Counted from the first letter of the stretch, positions 45,224-55,702 are shown. The stretch is 64,000 bases of DNA from Thiomicrorhabdus sp. (GCF_963677875.1 NZ_OY782570.1:62001-126000); one strand, 5' to 3'. The notes: generated by a model from the letters alone, not told the origin. A program made the numbers and translations.

Positions 45224-47821
45224 ATGTATCTATCAAACACACCTGCAGTGCCTTTGACACGAAAGCGCAAGCTGGCCAGAGCCATGATGTTGTCCGGGGC
45301 TTTGGCGACGAGCGTTCCTGTTCTTTGGGCTGTTCCCAGTGTTGCTTACGCTGAAAAGAATGAATCCCGGGAATTTGATATTGCCGCTGGGGAACTTTCT
45401 TCGGTATTGACGCGTTTTGCATCCGAAGCTGGTCTTCTGCTCAGTGTCGACGGCGCTTTGTTAAAAGGAAAAACGTCTTCCGGGCTGCACGGCAATTATA
45501 CGGTTGTCGAGGCTTTGGATAAGTTGTTGTCCGGTCAGGCTTTAAGTGCGCGTTTCGAGGGCGATAACCAGGTCTTCATTCAATCTTCAGCGCCGGTTTC
45601 TACCGCTACCCTCATACCCGGTTCGGTATTGCCGGCAGTTACGGTCAAATCAGCGGCTGGTGTCGAGCAGAAAATTACCGATGCTCCGGCGAGTATTTCA
45701 GTGATTACCAAAGCCGAGCTGGATAAAAAACCCTATATGACGCTTCTGGATGCGGTGCGTGAGATCGAAGGGGTCGATGTCGGTGAGACAACGGATAAAA
45801 CCGGTCAGGGGTCCATTAGTATTCGTGGTATGGGAGCGGATTACACACTGATTCTGATCGACGGCAAGCGTCAGAACAATATCGGTGATCTTTACCCGAA
45901 CAACTTTGGGGGAAATCAGTTCAACCACATTCCGCCGAAGGAGATGATCGAGCGCATTGAGATTATCCGCGGCCCGGCATCGACTCTGTACGGAGCCGAC
46001 GCTCTGGGTGGAGTAATCAATATTATCACCAAGAAAATCGGTGATCGATGGAGCGGGTCGATCACCCATAGTCAAACGTTTGAAACCGATTCCGATTTCG
46101 GAAACGACCGCACCACCGAAGTCTCTCTCAACGGCCCGCTGATTCCAGGCAAACTTGGCCTCGGTTTACGAGGCAGTTTGTACGATCGTGATGCGTCAAG
46201 TCCATCTTTTGACCCGACGACCGATCCGAACGGGGTGGTTCACGACAGAAGTCTTGGTTATGGCAGCGGCGGGCGAACCGTCGATAATGAAAACACCAAT
46301 TTGGGGTTACGCCTTGATTATAAAATCGATGACAAACAGGATTTGACGTTGGATTACGAAACGTCCAAACAAGTGTATGACAATAAGCCGGTAAGCGGTA
46401 GTAATCCGCTTGGAACGACTGACAGTGTCGGGCGTTTACCGCGTGCAGGTTATGCGCTGGATCAGGAATTTAACCGTGAGCAGTTTTCGATTCGCCATGA
46501 AGGGCGGTGGGATTTCGGTAATAGCGACATTACCTTGCACCATATCAATACCAGTAATGACGGGCGTACTTTGCCGTTGACGGCAACGGAGCGTCTGCAA
46601 TACGAGGATATGGTTGCAAACGGAGCCACGGATGCCGAAATCGAAGCGGCTTTCCTTCCGAGACCGAAACGTGTGCTGGAGACTCGGCAAACGACTTTGG
46701 ACGTGAAGTTCGACAGCTTGGTTGACAAGCATCTGCTCGTCTACGGCGGACAATACATCAATGCGGAAATGGAAGACGGCACTTTCGGTATGACCGGCAA
46801 CGGTTTCAGCAAGGGAGCCGTTCAGCCGCATAAGCAGTGGGCACTGTTCATTGAAGATAACTGGGAAATTTCCGACGACTTTACCTTGACCGGCGGTGTG
46901 CGTTATGACGATCACGAGATCTTCGGTGGTCATACCAGTCCGCGTCTGTACGCCAATTGGGAAATTGACCCTATGTGGACTTTAAAAGGTGGTGTGAGTA
47001 CCGGTTACAAAGCGCCGAAAGCAAGCGATCTATATGCTGGTATTACCGGTTTCGGCGGACAGGGAACCCGCCCTTTTATCGGAACGCCGGATCTTAAACC
47101 GGAAACCAGTATTAATAGTGAACTGGCCGTTTATTTCGAACATCCTCAGGGGCATAATTTCAACGTTACGGTTTTTTCGAATCTGTTTAACAACAAAATC
47201 GAAAGCGGTGACGGAATACTGCACTGTGATGATACGAATGCCGGAAGCAATTGCGCTGATCTTGCCTCCGAATGGCATCAGTTGTTAGGTGACGGTTATG
47301 AATTCTCGCAATTGTATAATGTCGATAAAGCCGAAATTAACGGTGTTGAGTTAGCCGGCCGTTATCAGCTTTCCAAGCCGTTATCGATCAGAGCCAACTA
47401 TACTTATACCGATGCCAAAATCACCAGTGGTGCCAATAAAGGCGATCCTCTGGCGGGGACAGCCAAGCACATGGCGAATGCCACTTTGGACTGGCAGGTG
47501 AATCCGAAGTTCAATACGTATCTGACTGCGGAAATGCGTTTGGAACGATATCGTTCTGCAGCGCGCGGATGGCCGTCCGGTCTGGAGTACCCGGAATATT
47601 ACGAGGATTACACCATTCTGCATCTTGGCGCCGGTTACAAGATCAACAAGACCTTTACCGTCAATGCGCGAATCAACAATCTGCTGGATGAAGATTTCAC
47701 GAGTTATAAAACCATCTTTACTGATGATGGTTCCGGCGGTTACACGCCGAATTATCTGGATGATTACAATGTAAAAGCCAAGGCTCGCAGCTTCTGGTTA
47801 AGCATTAACGCTCAATTCTAA
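45224..47821 (+). CDS. TonB-dependent receptor with N-terminal signalling domain (CirA-like)
   Basis: An 865-residue outer-membrane receptor for a ferric siderophore. After the signal peptide comes a secretin/TonB N-terminal (STN) signalling domain (about residues 48-115: FDIAAGELSSVLTRFASEAG), then the plug (about 140-290, with ISIRGMGADYTLILIDGKR and IIRGPASTLYGADALGGVIN) and a 22-strand barrel ending in SFWLSINAQF. The plug resembles catecholate receptors of the CirA/IrgA/BfeA type. The STN domain marks it as a transducer that signals to FecR. ATG 45224 lies 9 bases after AGGG; TTG 45218 is also in frame. No siderophore biosynthesis gene is in the window, so it may use a siderophore made elsewhere or by others. 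Confidence 0.93.
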   Translation: MYLSNTPAVPLTRKRKLARAMMLSGALATSVPVLWAVPSVAYAEKNESREFDIAAGELSSVLTRFASEAGLLLSVDGALLKGKTSSGLHGNYTVVEALDKLLSGQALSARFEGDNQVFIQSSAPVSTATLIPGSVLPAVTVKSAAGVEQKITDAPASISVITKAELDKKPYMTLLDAVREIEGVDVGETTDKTGQGSISIRGMGADYTLILIDGKRQNNIGDLYPNNFGGNQFNHIPPKEMIERIEIIRGPASTLYGADALGGVINIITKKIGDRWSGSITHSQTFETDSDFGNDRTTEVSLNGPLIPGKLGLGLRGSLYDRDASSPSFDPTTDPNGVVHDRSLGYGSGGRTVDNENTNLGLRLDYKIDDKQDLTLDYETSKQVYDNKPVSGSNPLGTTDSVGRLPRAGYALDQEFNREQFSIRHEGRWDFGNSDITLHHINTSNDGRTLPLTATERLQYEDMVANGATDAEIEAAFLPRPKRVLETRQTTLDVKFDSLVDKHLLVYGGQYINAEMEDGTFGMTGNGFSKGAVQPHKQWALFIEDNWEISDDFTLTGGVRYDDHEIFGGHTSPRLYANWEIDPMWTLKGGVSTGYKAPKASDLYAGITGFGGQGTRPFIGTPDLKPETSINSELAVYFEHPQGHNFNVTVFSNLFNNKIESGDGILHCDDTNAGSNCADLASEWHQLLGDGYEFSQLYNVDKAEINGVELAGRYQLSKPLSIRANYTYTDAKITSGANKGDPLAGTAKHMANATLDWQVNPKFNTYLTAEMRLERYRSAARGWPSGLEYPEYYEDYTILHLGAGYKINKTFTVNARINNLLDEDFTSYKTIFTDDGSGGYTPNYLDDYNVKAKARSFWLSINAQF

Positions 47822-47833
47822 AACCGCAAACCC

Positions 47834-47857
47834 GGCCTGCATAAATGCAGGCCTTTT
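47834..47857 (+). terminator. Rho-independent terminator after the receptor gene
   Basis: GGCCTGCAT and ATGCAGGCC flank AA and are followed by TTTT. It ends the iron block. Confidence 0.88.
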
Positions 47858-48082
47858 CATAAGTGCTTCCGCACACTTTCAAATCTTGTCTTCAATTGGC
47901 TTTCCTCATCGTTTTTGCCATCTTTTTTATCGCCTCCTTTTTCGATCCTATTTTTTCACTTTCTTTCTTAATTGTTCAACATTCTCAAGTCGTTTTGGCG
48001 CTTCAATAAAGATTGGCAGGTGCGCAACTTTTGGGATCGGTGCCCTAAAGAGAAAACAATCGAAAAAACACCGCAAAGTTCG

Positions 48083-48104
48083 TTTCAGTTAACTTCCCGT
48101 TAAC
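48083..48104 (+). promoter_or_regulatory. 11-bp direct repeat upstream of the response regulator
   Basis: TTTCAGTTAAC is followed directly by TTCCCGTTAAC, identical at 9 of 11 positions. A one-helical-turn direct repeat (GTTAA-N6-GTTAA) is the normal site for OmpR/PhoP-class regulators. TATAGTAT at 48116 could be the -10 element, so autoregulation of the operon is likely. Confidence 0.55.
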
Positions 48105-48129
48105 CGGCATTGTTTTATAGTATGGGGGA

Positions 48130-48850
48130 GTGAAATGTCAGGGGAAGAGGTTGAAAATTCTGTTAGTTGAAGATGATCTGGATCTGGCTCAGACGCTGGT
48201 GGAGTACCTGGCATTGGAAGATATTGTTTGTGACCACGTTTCCAATGGCATCGGTGGCGAAGAACTGGCCTGCCGGAATGATTACGATGTTTTGGTACTG
48301 GATGTCAATCTGCCGGGTCAGGACGGGTTTCGAAGTTGCCACAATCTACGTTTGTCGGGGGGTGGATACGCCGGTTCTCTTTTTGACGGCGAGAGATGCC
48401 TTGCAGGATAAACTGCAGGGATTTTCTGTTGGCAGTGACGATTATCTGGTTAAACCCTTCGAGATGGCCGAACTGGTGGCCCGGCTCGGAGCTTTGTCAT
48501 TGCGACGGAGCGGGCTTGCCAGACGTTTTCAGGTCGCAGATCTGGTATTGGATTTACAGCAGCAATCCGCCCGCAGGGGGAATCGAGAACTGCGTCTCTC
48601 ACCTACTTTATGGAAGCTGCTTGAAGTTTTGATGCGCGCCAGCCCGCAAATTGTGCGTAAAGCCGAATTGGAGCAGGCTCTGTGGGGTGATGATCTGCCG
48701 AACAGTGATCCTCTGAAAGTGCATCTATATAAATTGCGCAAATGGGTAGATGCTCCGGGTGAACCGCCTCTGCTGCATACCTTTACCAATCGCGGGGTGG
48801 CTTTGAAAAGCATGCCAACAGGAGAAGCGCCTGAATGCACTGGGGATTAA
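48130..48850 (+). pseudogene. OmpR/PhoP-class response regulator, net +1 shift
   Basis: Repaired, it encodes about 239 residues (232 if TTG 48151 is used): a receiver domain (ILLVEDD; phospho-acceptor Asp in VLVLDVNLPGQDGF) and a winged-helix DNA-binding domain (RELRLSPTLWKLLEVLMRA, then HLYKLRKWVDAPG). The frame changes near 48331, where an extra C follows GGGTTT; the next about 30 bases may hold a compensating pair of indels, because FEVATNLRLSGVDTPVLF fits the family if one A is added and one G is removed. The sensor kinase gene overlaps its end. The linked efflux genes are the expected targets. Confidence 0.85.
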
Positions 48851-50123
48851 AATCTTATCTGGCAGGAATTGTGCTGTTTATCGGGGTGGGTCTGGTTGTT
48901 GGATATACTTTTCTGGCGGGTTCTTTTTTTAAAGAGGGCATTGATACCTATACGGTGAGCCAGATGTACCGGATGGCCGAGAATTTCCGAAGCAGTGATG
49001 GCAGAGAAGGCGGTTTCAATCGACAGGAAGGGTTTGTGGTTTCTGGGAATTGGAGTGAATTTCCGCAGGATTTTCAACAGACTTTTCAACTCTCCGAGTT
49101 GAAAGACAATATTCTGCATAAACAAATGCTTCCGGAGAATCCTCCTTCAAAAGGGCATCTGTTGTTCGTATTGAAGGTTTCCGGAGAACACCAGTCGCCG
49201 GTTTTTGTCGGGAGAGAATTCAAACCGTCGGAAATACCGCAGATTGGTATAGAGAAAGCCGGGCGCTCTTTTATGTTTCTGCACCTTGTCGGCGGTGTGA
49301 TTCTGCTGGTTCTGATCGGCCGTGCTGTTTTGGCTTCTGAAGGCGGTCGGTAAGCCGATCGAGCGTCTTGGTGAGTGGTCAAAAAATCTATCCGTAGATA
49401 CGGTTGGTGAGCCAATTCCCGATTTCAGATATAAAGAGCTGAACGATCTGGCGGGGTTGATTCGGCATGGATTGGTTGCATCGCACCGTTCGTTGGAACG
49501 GGAACAGCGGTTTTTGCAATACGCCAGCCATGAATTAAGAACGCCGATTGCAGTGATCCGTTAATAACATTGAATTACTGGAACGGCTGAATAATGCCCG
49601 CTCCGACAAGGAGCAGGCGGTTTTGCAGCGATTGAGTCGAGCCGGTGTGACCATGACCGATCTGATTAATACTTTATTGTGGTTGAATCGCGAAGAGAGG
49701 ACGGCTCCGTTCGAGGAAGACGTGCGACTGGATGAAGAAGTGGAAGAGACGGTCAAATCACTGCGTTACCTGGTGGATAAGAAAAACATTCAGCTGGAGT
49801 GTCATACCGAGTTCTGCAAAGTACATTTGGCTAAGGTGGCATGTCAGATTGTGCTTAATAACCTGATTCGTAATGCTTTTCAGCATTGTTGGTCGGGACG
49901 GATTCGAATTTGCCAGCGTGCAGAAAAAATCGAAATCCGCAATCGTCTGCATGAAGACGGGGCATTCGATGCAGAGCAGGGATTTGGTTTGGGCATTTTG
50001 TTGATTGAAAAATTATGCCGCCAGTTCTCCTGGCACTATTCCAGCCATGCGATTGATGGAGAGCATGTCACCGTGATTGAATTCAAACCTTCTTTAAATA
50101 TGTCAACTGGAGAATCTGTATGA
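48835..50123 (+). pseudogene. Sensor histidine kinase, two +1 shifts
   Basis: Repaired, it encodes about 428 residues. A first membrane helix (about 7-28), a periplasmic sensor region, and a second membrane helix (about 145-167) precede a HAMP-like stretch, the H-box ASHELRTPIAVIR (phospho-acceptor His), and an HATPase domain with the N-box NNLIRNAFQHC and G-box GFGLGILLIEKL. Extra T residues in 49328-49331 and at 49561-49562 break the frame. The start overlaps the regulator's end and the stop overlaps the next ATG. Partner of the preceding regulator. Confidence 0.86.
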
Positions 50124-51546
50124 AACCTTCTCTGATATGGGGGGCTGGCAGCCGTCTGGCTGTTGACCGGCTGTTCGACGGTGCAGATGCGGGAGGTGCC
50201 GCAAGAATCGATGCCGACGCAATGGGTTGGTAAAAGCGCATCGGTGATGTCCGGGCAGGCAGCTGAAACTCCATGGTGGGTGGAGTTGAAAGACCCCGAA
50301 CTGGATCGTTTGATCAAGGAAGCGATCGAGGCCAATCCGGACGCTCTGAGTGCTTTGTCGGCAATTCGCGAAGCCAGAGCTTACCGGAAACAGGCTGATG
50401 CTGCACTTTTGCCAACCTTGAAAGCGAGTGGCGGGATCAGTTCCAGCTATAACCACGATACCGAAAAGACCACCGATTCTTATTCGGCAGTTTTGGACGC
50501 AGCTTGGGAACCGGATATTTTCGGAGCGAATCAGAGCGCGCTTTCGGCCGCTCAGGCACAGGAACTGGCCTCGCAAGCCGATTATGCCGACGTGCTGATC
50601 AGTCTGAGTGCGGAAGTCGCCACCAATTACATCGCTTTGCGCAACAGTCAGGCACAGTTACAGATCACCGAAGAATCTTTACGGAGCTGGGAAGAGAGTG
50701 TTCAGCTTACGGTCTGGCAGGAAAAAGCCGGGATTGTGACCCAGTTGGATGTGGAGCAGGCGAAACGCAGTTACGAGCAGACTCTGGCAACGATTCCGAG
50801 TTTGCGTCAGAGCATTGTCGAGGCGCAGTATCAACTTGCGGTTTTATTGGGGCAGCAGCCGGAGAATCTTCCACAGCATTTACGGAATCATTCCGCCTTG
50901 CCAGCCTCCCCGGAGTCGGTGTTTCTCCCTCTGCCCGCGAATGTTCTGCGCCAAAGACCGGATGTTCGTGCCGCCGAGCAACGGGTTGTGGCGGCAATGG
51001 CAAAAACCGATGCCGCAAGAGCAAATCAGTTGCCGGGGTTCTCGCTTGGCGGAAGCCTGGGCTTGGGAGCAAGCAATTTGAGCGATCTGTTCAGCGTGTC
51101 ATCGCTGGTTACCAGTCTGTCGGCTGGCGTGGTGCAGACCCCTGTTTGACGGCGGCCAGCTTGAAGCGCAGGTCGAGATCCAGCAGGAAGCTGAAGTTCA
51201 GGCCTTGCTCGCCTATCGCAAGACGGTCTTGCAGGCTTTGCAGGAGACCGAAAGCGCCCTTGCCAATTTGCAGCATAGCAGAGAAACGTTTCAAGCGTTG
51301 CAGAGGGCTTTGGAAACTTCTAAAGAGGAAGAGAAATTGGCCTTGATTCAATATCAGGCGGGTGAATTGAGTTTTTCCGAGGTGCTGAACGCTCAGAGAA
51401 CGCGTCTCTCGTTGCGTAAGCAGAGTGTGGAAGCTCAGGCAAGCGAACTTGGACAAATAGTTACCTTGTCAAAAGCGATTGCCGGAAATTGGGCGATGCA
51501 GAAAGCGAATCAAGATGCGATGAGTCATACGGAGAGAGGACAATAA
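50120..51546 (+). pseudogene. Second OprM/TolC-type outer-membrane efflux lipoprotein, two +1 shifts
   Basis: Repaired, it encodes about 474 residues. Removing one G from the run 50139-50144 restores a signal peptide with lipobox WLLTGCSTV. Removing one C from 51139-51142 restores the motif TLFDGGQLEAQVE of the second OEP repeat. The remaining sequence is typical (IKEAIEANPDALSALSAIRE; VLRQRPDVRAAEQRVV). It lies in the same transcription unit as the two-component genes and MacA, with ATG overlapping the kinase stop. Confidence 0.87.
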
Positions 51547-52834
51547 TGCAAACGAATAACGAGACGGATCGTCTGAAGCAAGAGTTGAAGCTGGATAAAA
51601 AACCGAAAGTAAGAATCTGGCGTTGGATCCTGTTGGCGCTGGTGCTGGCAATCGGCGGATATGTTGTGTGGCAATTCGCTTTATCGGCTCCGGCCGGCAA
51701 ACCGGTTTTTGATACCGGTAAAGCGGAAACCGGCGATATTCGGGTAACGGTTTCGGCGACGGGAACTTTGCAGCCGACCAATGAAGTGGAGGTCGGGAGT
51801 GAGCTTTCCGGAACCATTGATGAAGTGTTGGTCGATTACAACGACAAGGTTCAGGTCGGTCAGCTGCTGGCAAAATTGAATACTGACAAGTTGCAGGCGC
51901 AGGTGTTGCAGTCCAAGGCGGCACTACAGGTTGCAGAGGCGGGAGTTCTTGAAGCGGAAGCGACTCTGAAGGAAGCCGTTGCACAGTATGATCGGTTATT
52001 GGAAGTGCGGAAAATGAGCGGAGGCAAGTTGCCGTCCAAAGCGGATTTGATCGCCGCAGAAGCGACAATGAAGCGTGCGAAAGCGGCCGGTCAAACGGCG
52101 AAAGCGCAGGTGGAACAGGCCAAAGCCAGTCTGGAACAGAATCTGACCGATATCTCCAAAGCCAGAATCGTTTCGCCGATCGATGGCATTGGTGTTGATT
52201 CGTTCTATTGAAGTCGGGCAGACAGTTGCCGCTTCCATGACGGCTCCGGTTTTGTTTACGCTGGCTGAAGACTTGACCAAAATGGAGTTGCAGGTGGATG
52301 TGGACGAAGCCGATGTCGGTCTGGTCGAAGCCGGACAGAATGCCACCTTTACGGTGGATGCCTATCCGAACCGCAATTTCCCGGCCAAAATCAAACAGGT
52401 ACGTTATGGTGCGGAAAGTACGGATGGCGTTGTGACCTATACGACGCTGTTGGAAGTTTCCAATCCCGAAATGAAACTGCGTCCGGGGGATGACGGCAAC
52501 CGCAGATATCCTGGTCAAGGAAAAGAGCGGAATACTGATGATTCCGATTGCTGCTTTGCGTTTTACGCCCGATCTGTTGGGCAATGGCGAGCAGAAGAAT
52601 GAAAAAAGCGTGATCGAGTCTTTGATGCCGCGTCCATCGAGGCAGGGTAATATGACGATCAAAAAAGTGCAGACGACGAACGGAGAGCAGCAAGTTTGGC
52701 GTTTGATGAATGGTCAGCCGCAGGCGGTTTTGATCAAAACCGGTGAAAGTAGCGGTAGTCGGGTCGAAGTGTTGGAAGGTGATTTGAAGGCGGGGGACGA
52801 ACTGATCGTCGGGGTTGAGGTGCCGTTAAAATGA
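51546..52834 (+). pseudogene. Second MacA-type periplasmic adaptor, two +1 shifts
   Basis: Repaired, it encodes about 428 residues: membrane anchor (about 23-43, WRWILLALVLAIGGYVVWQF), lipoyl motif (ATGTLQPTNEVEVGSELSG), coiled coil, and the second barrel half (VSPIDGIVLIRSIEVGQTVA; MKLRPGMTATADILVKEK). Extra G residues in 52191-52192 and in the run 52485-52489 break the frame. The ATG overlaps the preceding stop and the final stop overlaps the MacB ATPase start. Confidence 0.87.
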
Positions 52835-53559
52835 ACTCGGATAACAGAGCTTCGTCTTCGGATGTTCCGCTGATTGAATTCAACGGGGTCGAAAAAGTTT
52901 ACGGCAAGGGCGCTTCGGAATTTAAGGCGCTTAAAGGAGTGGATTTTCAGATTCATCAGGGGGAGTTTGTTGCCATTATGGGGCCAAGTGGGTCCGGTAA
53001 GTCTACGGTTATGAATACTCTGGGCTGTTTGGATACCCCGACAGCCGGACACTATCTGTTTCAGGGGATTCATGTCGAAGCTCTTGACCGTGATCAGCGG
53101 GCGCTGTTGCGGCGAAATTATCTCGGCTTCGTCTTTCAGGGGTTTAACCTGCTGGCGAGAACTTCGGCGCTGGAAAATGTAGAACTTCCGCTGATTTATC
53201 GGGGGATGACGCGCCACGAACGCCATGCGGAAGCACGAAAGGCCCTCGCACTGGTCGGTCTGGACGGTTGGGAAGAGCATGCTCCGGGGGAATTGTCTGG
53301 CGGACAGCAGCAGCGGGTTGCCATCGCCCGGGCATTGGTAACCAGTCCGAAAGTGTTGCTGGCCGATGAACCGACCGGAAATCTGGATACTGCACGAAGT
53401 CAGGAAATTATGGAGTTGCTCAGTCAATTGAATTCCGAGTTGGGCATTACCGTTCTGATGGTAACGCACGAACCCGAGATGGCGGCCTATGCGAATCGGT
53501 TGATCCATTTTGTGGACGGGAAGGTTGAACAGGATGTTTATCAGGAGCCTAAAACATGA
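52831..53559 (+). CDS. MacB-type ATPase subunit (split form)
   Basis: A 242-residue ABC ATPase of the MacB/LolD class: Walker A GPSGSGKS, signature LSGGQQQR, Walker B VLLADEP, and the short [11 protein letters not shown] switch region. Unlike the fused MacB at 40.1 kb, the ATPase and permease are separate genes here. It overlaps the adaptor by 4 bases and the permease by 4 bases (ATGA). Intact. Confidence 0.93.
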   Translation: MNSDNRASSSDVPLIEFNGVEKVYGKGASEFKALKGVDFQIHQGEFVAIMGPSGSGKSTVMNTLGCLDTPTAGHYLFQGIHVEALDRDQRALLRRNYLGFVFQGFNLLARTSALENVELPLIYRGMTRHERHAEARKALALVGLDGWEEHAPGELSGGQQQRVAIARALVTSPKVLLADEPTGNLDTARSQEIMELLSQLNSELGITVLMVTHEPEMAAYANRLIHFVDGKVEQDVYQEPKT

Positions 53560-54767
53560 TTCTGAATGCGTTTTTACTGGCGGTGCGCGAGATACGGCGA
53601 AACTTGATGCGCTCGATTCTGACCATGCTCGGTATCATTATCGGGGTTGCGGCGGTGATTACCATGGTCACTCTCGGCAACGGAGCCACCGCTCAGGTTA
53701 CAGCGGAAATTTCCAGTTTGGGCAGTAACCTGCTGATGGTGCGTCCCGGCCAGAGAATGGGGCCGGGGCGTGATTCCAGCGGCGCCAAGAGTTTTAAAAT
53801 TGAGGATGCGGATGCGATTCGTGAAGAAGTGGCTTCTATTGTCGCAGTTGCCCCGACGGCCAGTTCAAGCGTTACGGCGGTTTACAGCAATGAAAACTGG
53901 TCAACCAGTGTCGTTGGCAGCAACAATGATTATTTTATTACCGGAAACTGGGAGTTGGCCGAGGGTCGTAAATTTACCGACGCAGAACTGAAATCGGGCA
54001 AAACCAGCTGTGTGATCGGTAACACGGTTGCCAGAGAGCTGTTTGGCAGTACCGAAAACGTGTTGGGTCGGAAACTTCGTCTTGGTAGTTTTTCTTGTGA
54101 TGTGATCGGTCTGCTGGAGTCTAAAGGCCAGTCGATGATGGGCAATGACCAGGACGACACGATTATCATGCCGATTAAAACCGTGCAACGCCGTCTGACC
54201 GGAAATCAGGATATTCAGATGATTCGCATCTCGGTGAAACCGAATATCGATACCGATGTCGTGAACCGTGCGATTACCTTGCTTTTGCGCGACCGGCGTC
54301 ATTTGAGCGATAACGAAAAGAATGATTTTATGGTAATGGATACCCGTGAAATCACCAATACGCTAACCGGAACGACGCGGATAATGACCATGCTGCTGGG
54401 GGCGGTTGCCGCGGTCAGTCTGATTGTTGGTGGCATCGGTATTATGAATATTATGCTGGTTTCGGTGACGGAACGTACGCGGGAGATCGGTATCCGCATG
54501 GCGATCGGCGCCTTGGAGAAAGAGGTCTTGCTACAGTTTCTGGTTGAAGCGGTGGTATTGTCTTCTCTGGGCGGTTTGATCGGCATTGTTTTGGCGTTGA
54601 TCGCCTCTTCGATCGGCAGTATTCTGATGGGGGTTCCGTTTATGTTGAATTACGGGATCATCACGCTTTCGTTTGTGTTCTCGGCGGTTGTCGGGGTTGT
54701 TTTCGGTTATTTCCCGGCGCGCAATGCGGCGAGGTTGAATCCGATTGATGCCTTGAGGCACGAATAG
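53556..54767 (+). CDS. MacB-type permease subunit (split form)
   Basis: A 403-residue permease with the MacB periplasmic core domain and FtsX fold: first helix near residues 21-44 (SILTMLGIIIGVAAVITMV), a large periplasmic domain, and three C-terminal helices ([35 protein letters not shown]), ending in the family's PARNAARLNPIDALRHE. With the ATPase, adaptor and outer-membrane channel before it, it completes a MacAB-TolC-type exporter. Substrate unknown. Confidence 0.93.
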   Translation: MILNAFLLAVREIRRNLMRSILTMLGIIIGVAAVITMVTLGNGATAQVTAEISSLGSNLLMVRPGQRMGPGRDSSGAKSFKIEDADAIREEVASIVAVAPTASSSVTAVYSNENWSTSVVGSNNDYFITGNWELAEGRKFTDAELKSGKTSCVIGNTVARELFGSTENVLGRKLRLGSFSCDVIGLLESKGQSMMGNDQDDTIIMPIKTVQRRLTGNQDIQMIRISVKPNIDTDVVNRAITLLLRDRRHLSDNEKNDFMVMDTREITNTLTGTTRIMTMLLGAVAAVSLIVGGIGIMNIMLVSVTERTREIGIRMAIGALEKEVLLQFLVEAVVLSSLGGLIGIVLALIASSIGSILMGVPFMLNYGIITLSFVFSAVVGVVFGYFPARNAARLNPIDALRHE

Positions 54768-54792
54768 TCAAGGCTGAAAACTTTCCAGCATC

Positions 54793-54846
54793 AAAAAAAT
54801 CGAACGGGTCGCAGCGTTTGGCTGTGATCCGTTCGAATGAGTTGCC
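54793..54846 (-). terminator. Terminator for the azoreductase gene
   Basis: On the minus strand, TCGAACGG and CCGTTCGA (8-bp arms, extended by GA/TC past one mismatch) enclose about 31 bases and are followed by TTTTTTT. It also separates the convergent permease gene. Confidence 0.75.
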
Positions 54847-54858
54847 AGCTCTGTCTGA

Positions 54859-55467
54859 TCAGAGTGTCTGATCGATCTGTTGTTTGACGGCATTCATCGA
54901 TTCGGTAACCGCATCTTCTCCCATTCCCATGTTTGCCGCTTCAAAAACGGTGACATCCGTGATGCCCATAAAGGCCAGGGCCGTCTTCAGATAAGGGGTG
55001 ACAAAATTCATCTGATCCAGGGGCGGTTGGGTGTAGTTCCCGCCAGAGGCGATAAACAAATAGGCTTTTTTGCCCTTTAACAGGCCTTCCGGGCCGTTTT
55101 CGCCATATACGAAGGTTTCACCTACACGGATAACGTGATCCAGATAGGCTTTCAATACCGAAGGAATGCCGAAGTTATACATTGGACTGCTGATGACAAG
55201 GACATCGGCGTCTTTAAGTTGTTGTAGATACTCCTCGGATTGTGCCAGATGTTGTGTTTGCTGCTCGTTGCGATCCGCTGGCTTTGTATACATGGCACCG
55301 ATTATGTCACTGTTGATGTGCGGTGGCGGATTATCGGCAAGGTTGATTTCAATCGTTTCGGCTTCGGCGGTTTGGTTTTTCCATTTTTCGGAGAAATATT
55401 CCGCCAGTGCTTTGGAGTGTGAATGTACGCCGGAGGCGCTGGAATCGATCTGTAGCAAGGTTGCCAT
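54859..55467 (-). CDS. azoR: FMN-dependent NADH:quinone oxidoreductase / azoreductase
   Basis: A 202-residue flavodoxin-fold enzyme that reduces quinones and azo compounds by two electrons with NADH. Motifs: LLQIDSSASG with SKALAEYF at the N-terminus, ISSPMYNFGIPSVLKAYLD (FMN site), and FIASGGNYTQ. It is monocistronic between two terminators. Confidence 0.93.
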   Translation of the reverse strand: MATLLQIDSSASGVHSHSKALAEYFSEKWKNQTAEAETIEINLADNPPPHINSDIIGAMYTKPADRNEQQTQHLAQSEEYLQQLKDADVLVISSPMYNFGIPSVLKAYLDHVIRVGETFVYGENGPEGLLKGKKAYLFIASGGNYTQPPLDQMNFVTPYLKTALAFMGITDVTVFEAANMGMGEDAVTESMNAVKQQIDQTL

Positions 55468-55608
55468 AATGCAGTTTCCTTTACGGTTTCATATAAGTGG
55501 AATCCCATTTTATTCGTTCTTTAAAGGAGAATAAATCTGCAAATATGGAAAACACTGTTGCTGTAAAAGCAAAAATATACAGAAGATAAGCCGCAGGGAT
55601 CGAATGAA

Positions 55609-55636
55609 GAAAAAAGCCCCGTATGCTGAACGGGGC
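55609..55636 (-). terminator. Terminator for the porin operon
   Basis: GCCCCGT and ACGGGGC with a 7-base loop are flanked by an A-run at 55609-55615 and a second A-run on the other side, so on the minus strand a T-run follows the stem. A perfect CTCCCCGGGGAG lies 20 bp further toward the gene. Confidence 0.82.
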
Positions 55637-55702
55637 AAAAAAAGGGAGAGAGCCAATTCTCCCCGGGGAGCATAATCAAAAAAGAATCAATGAAAAGATC
55701 GT

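Noticed and set aside
50504-51346. 280-codon plus-strand frame inside the second outer-membrane channel gene
   Set aside because: Arg/Gly/Ser-rich translation in a shifted frame; the OEP motifs are in the other frames.
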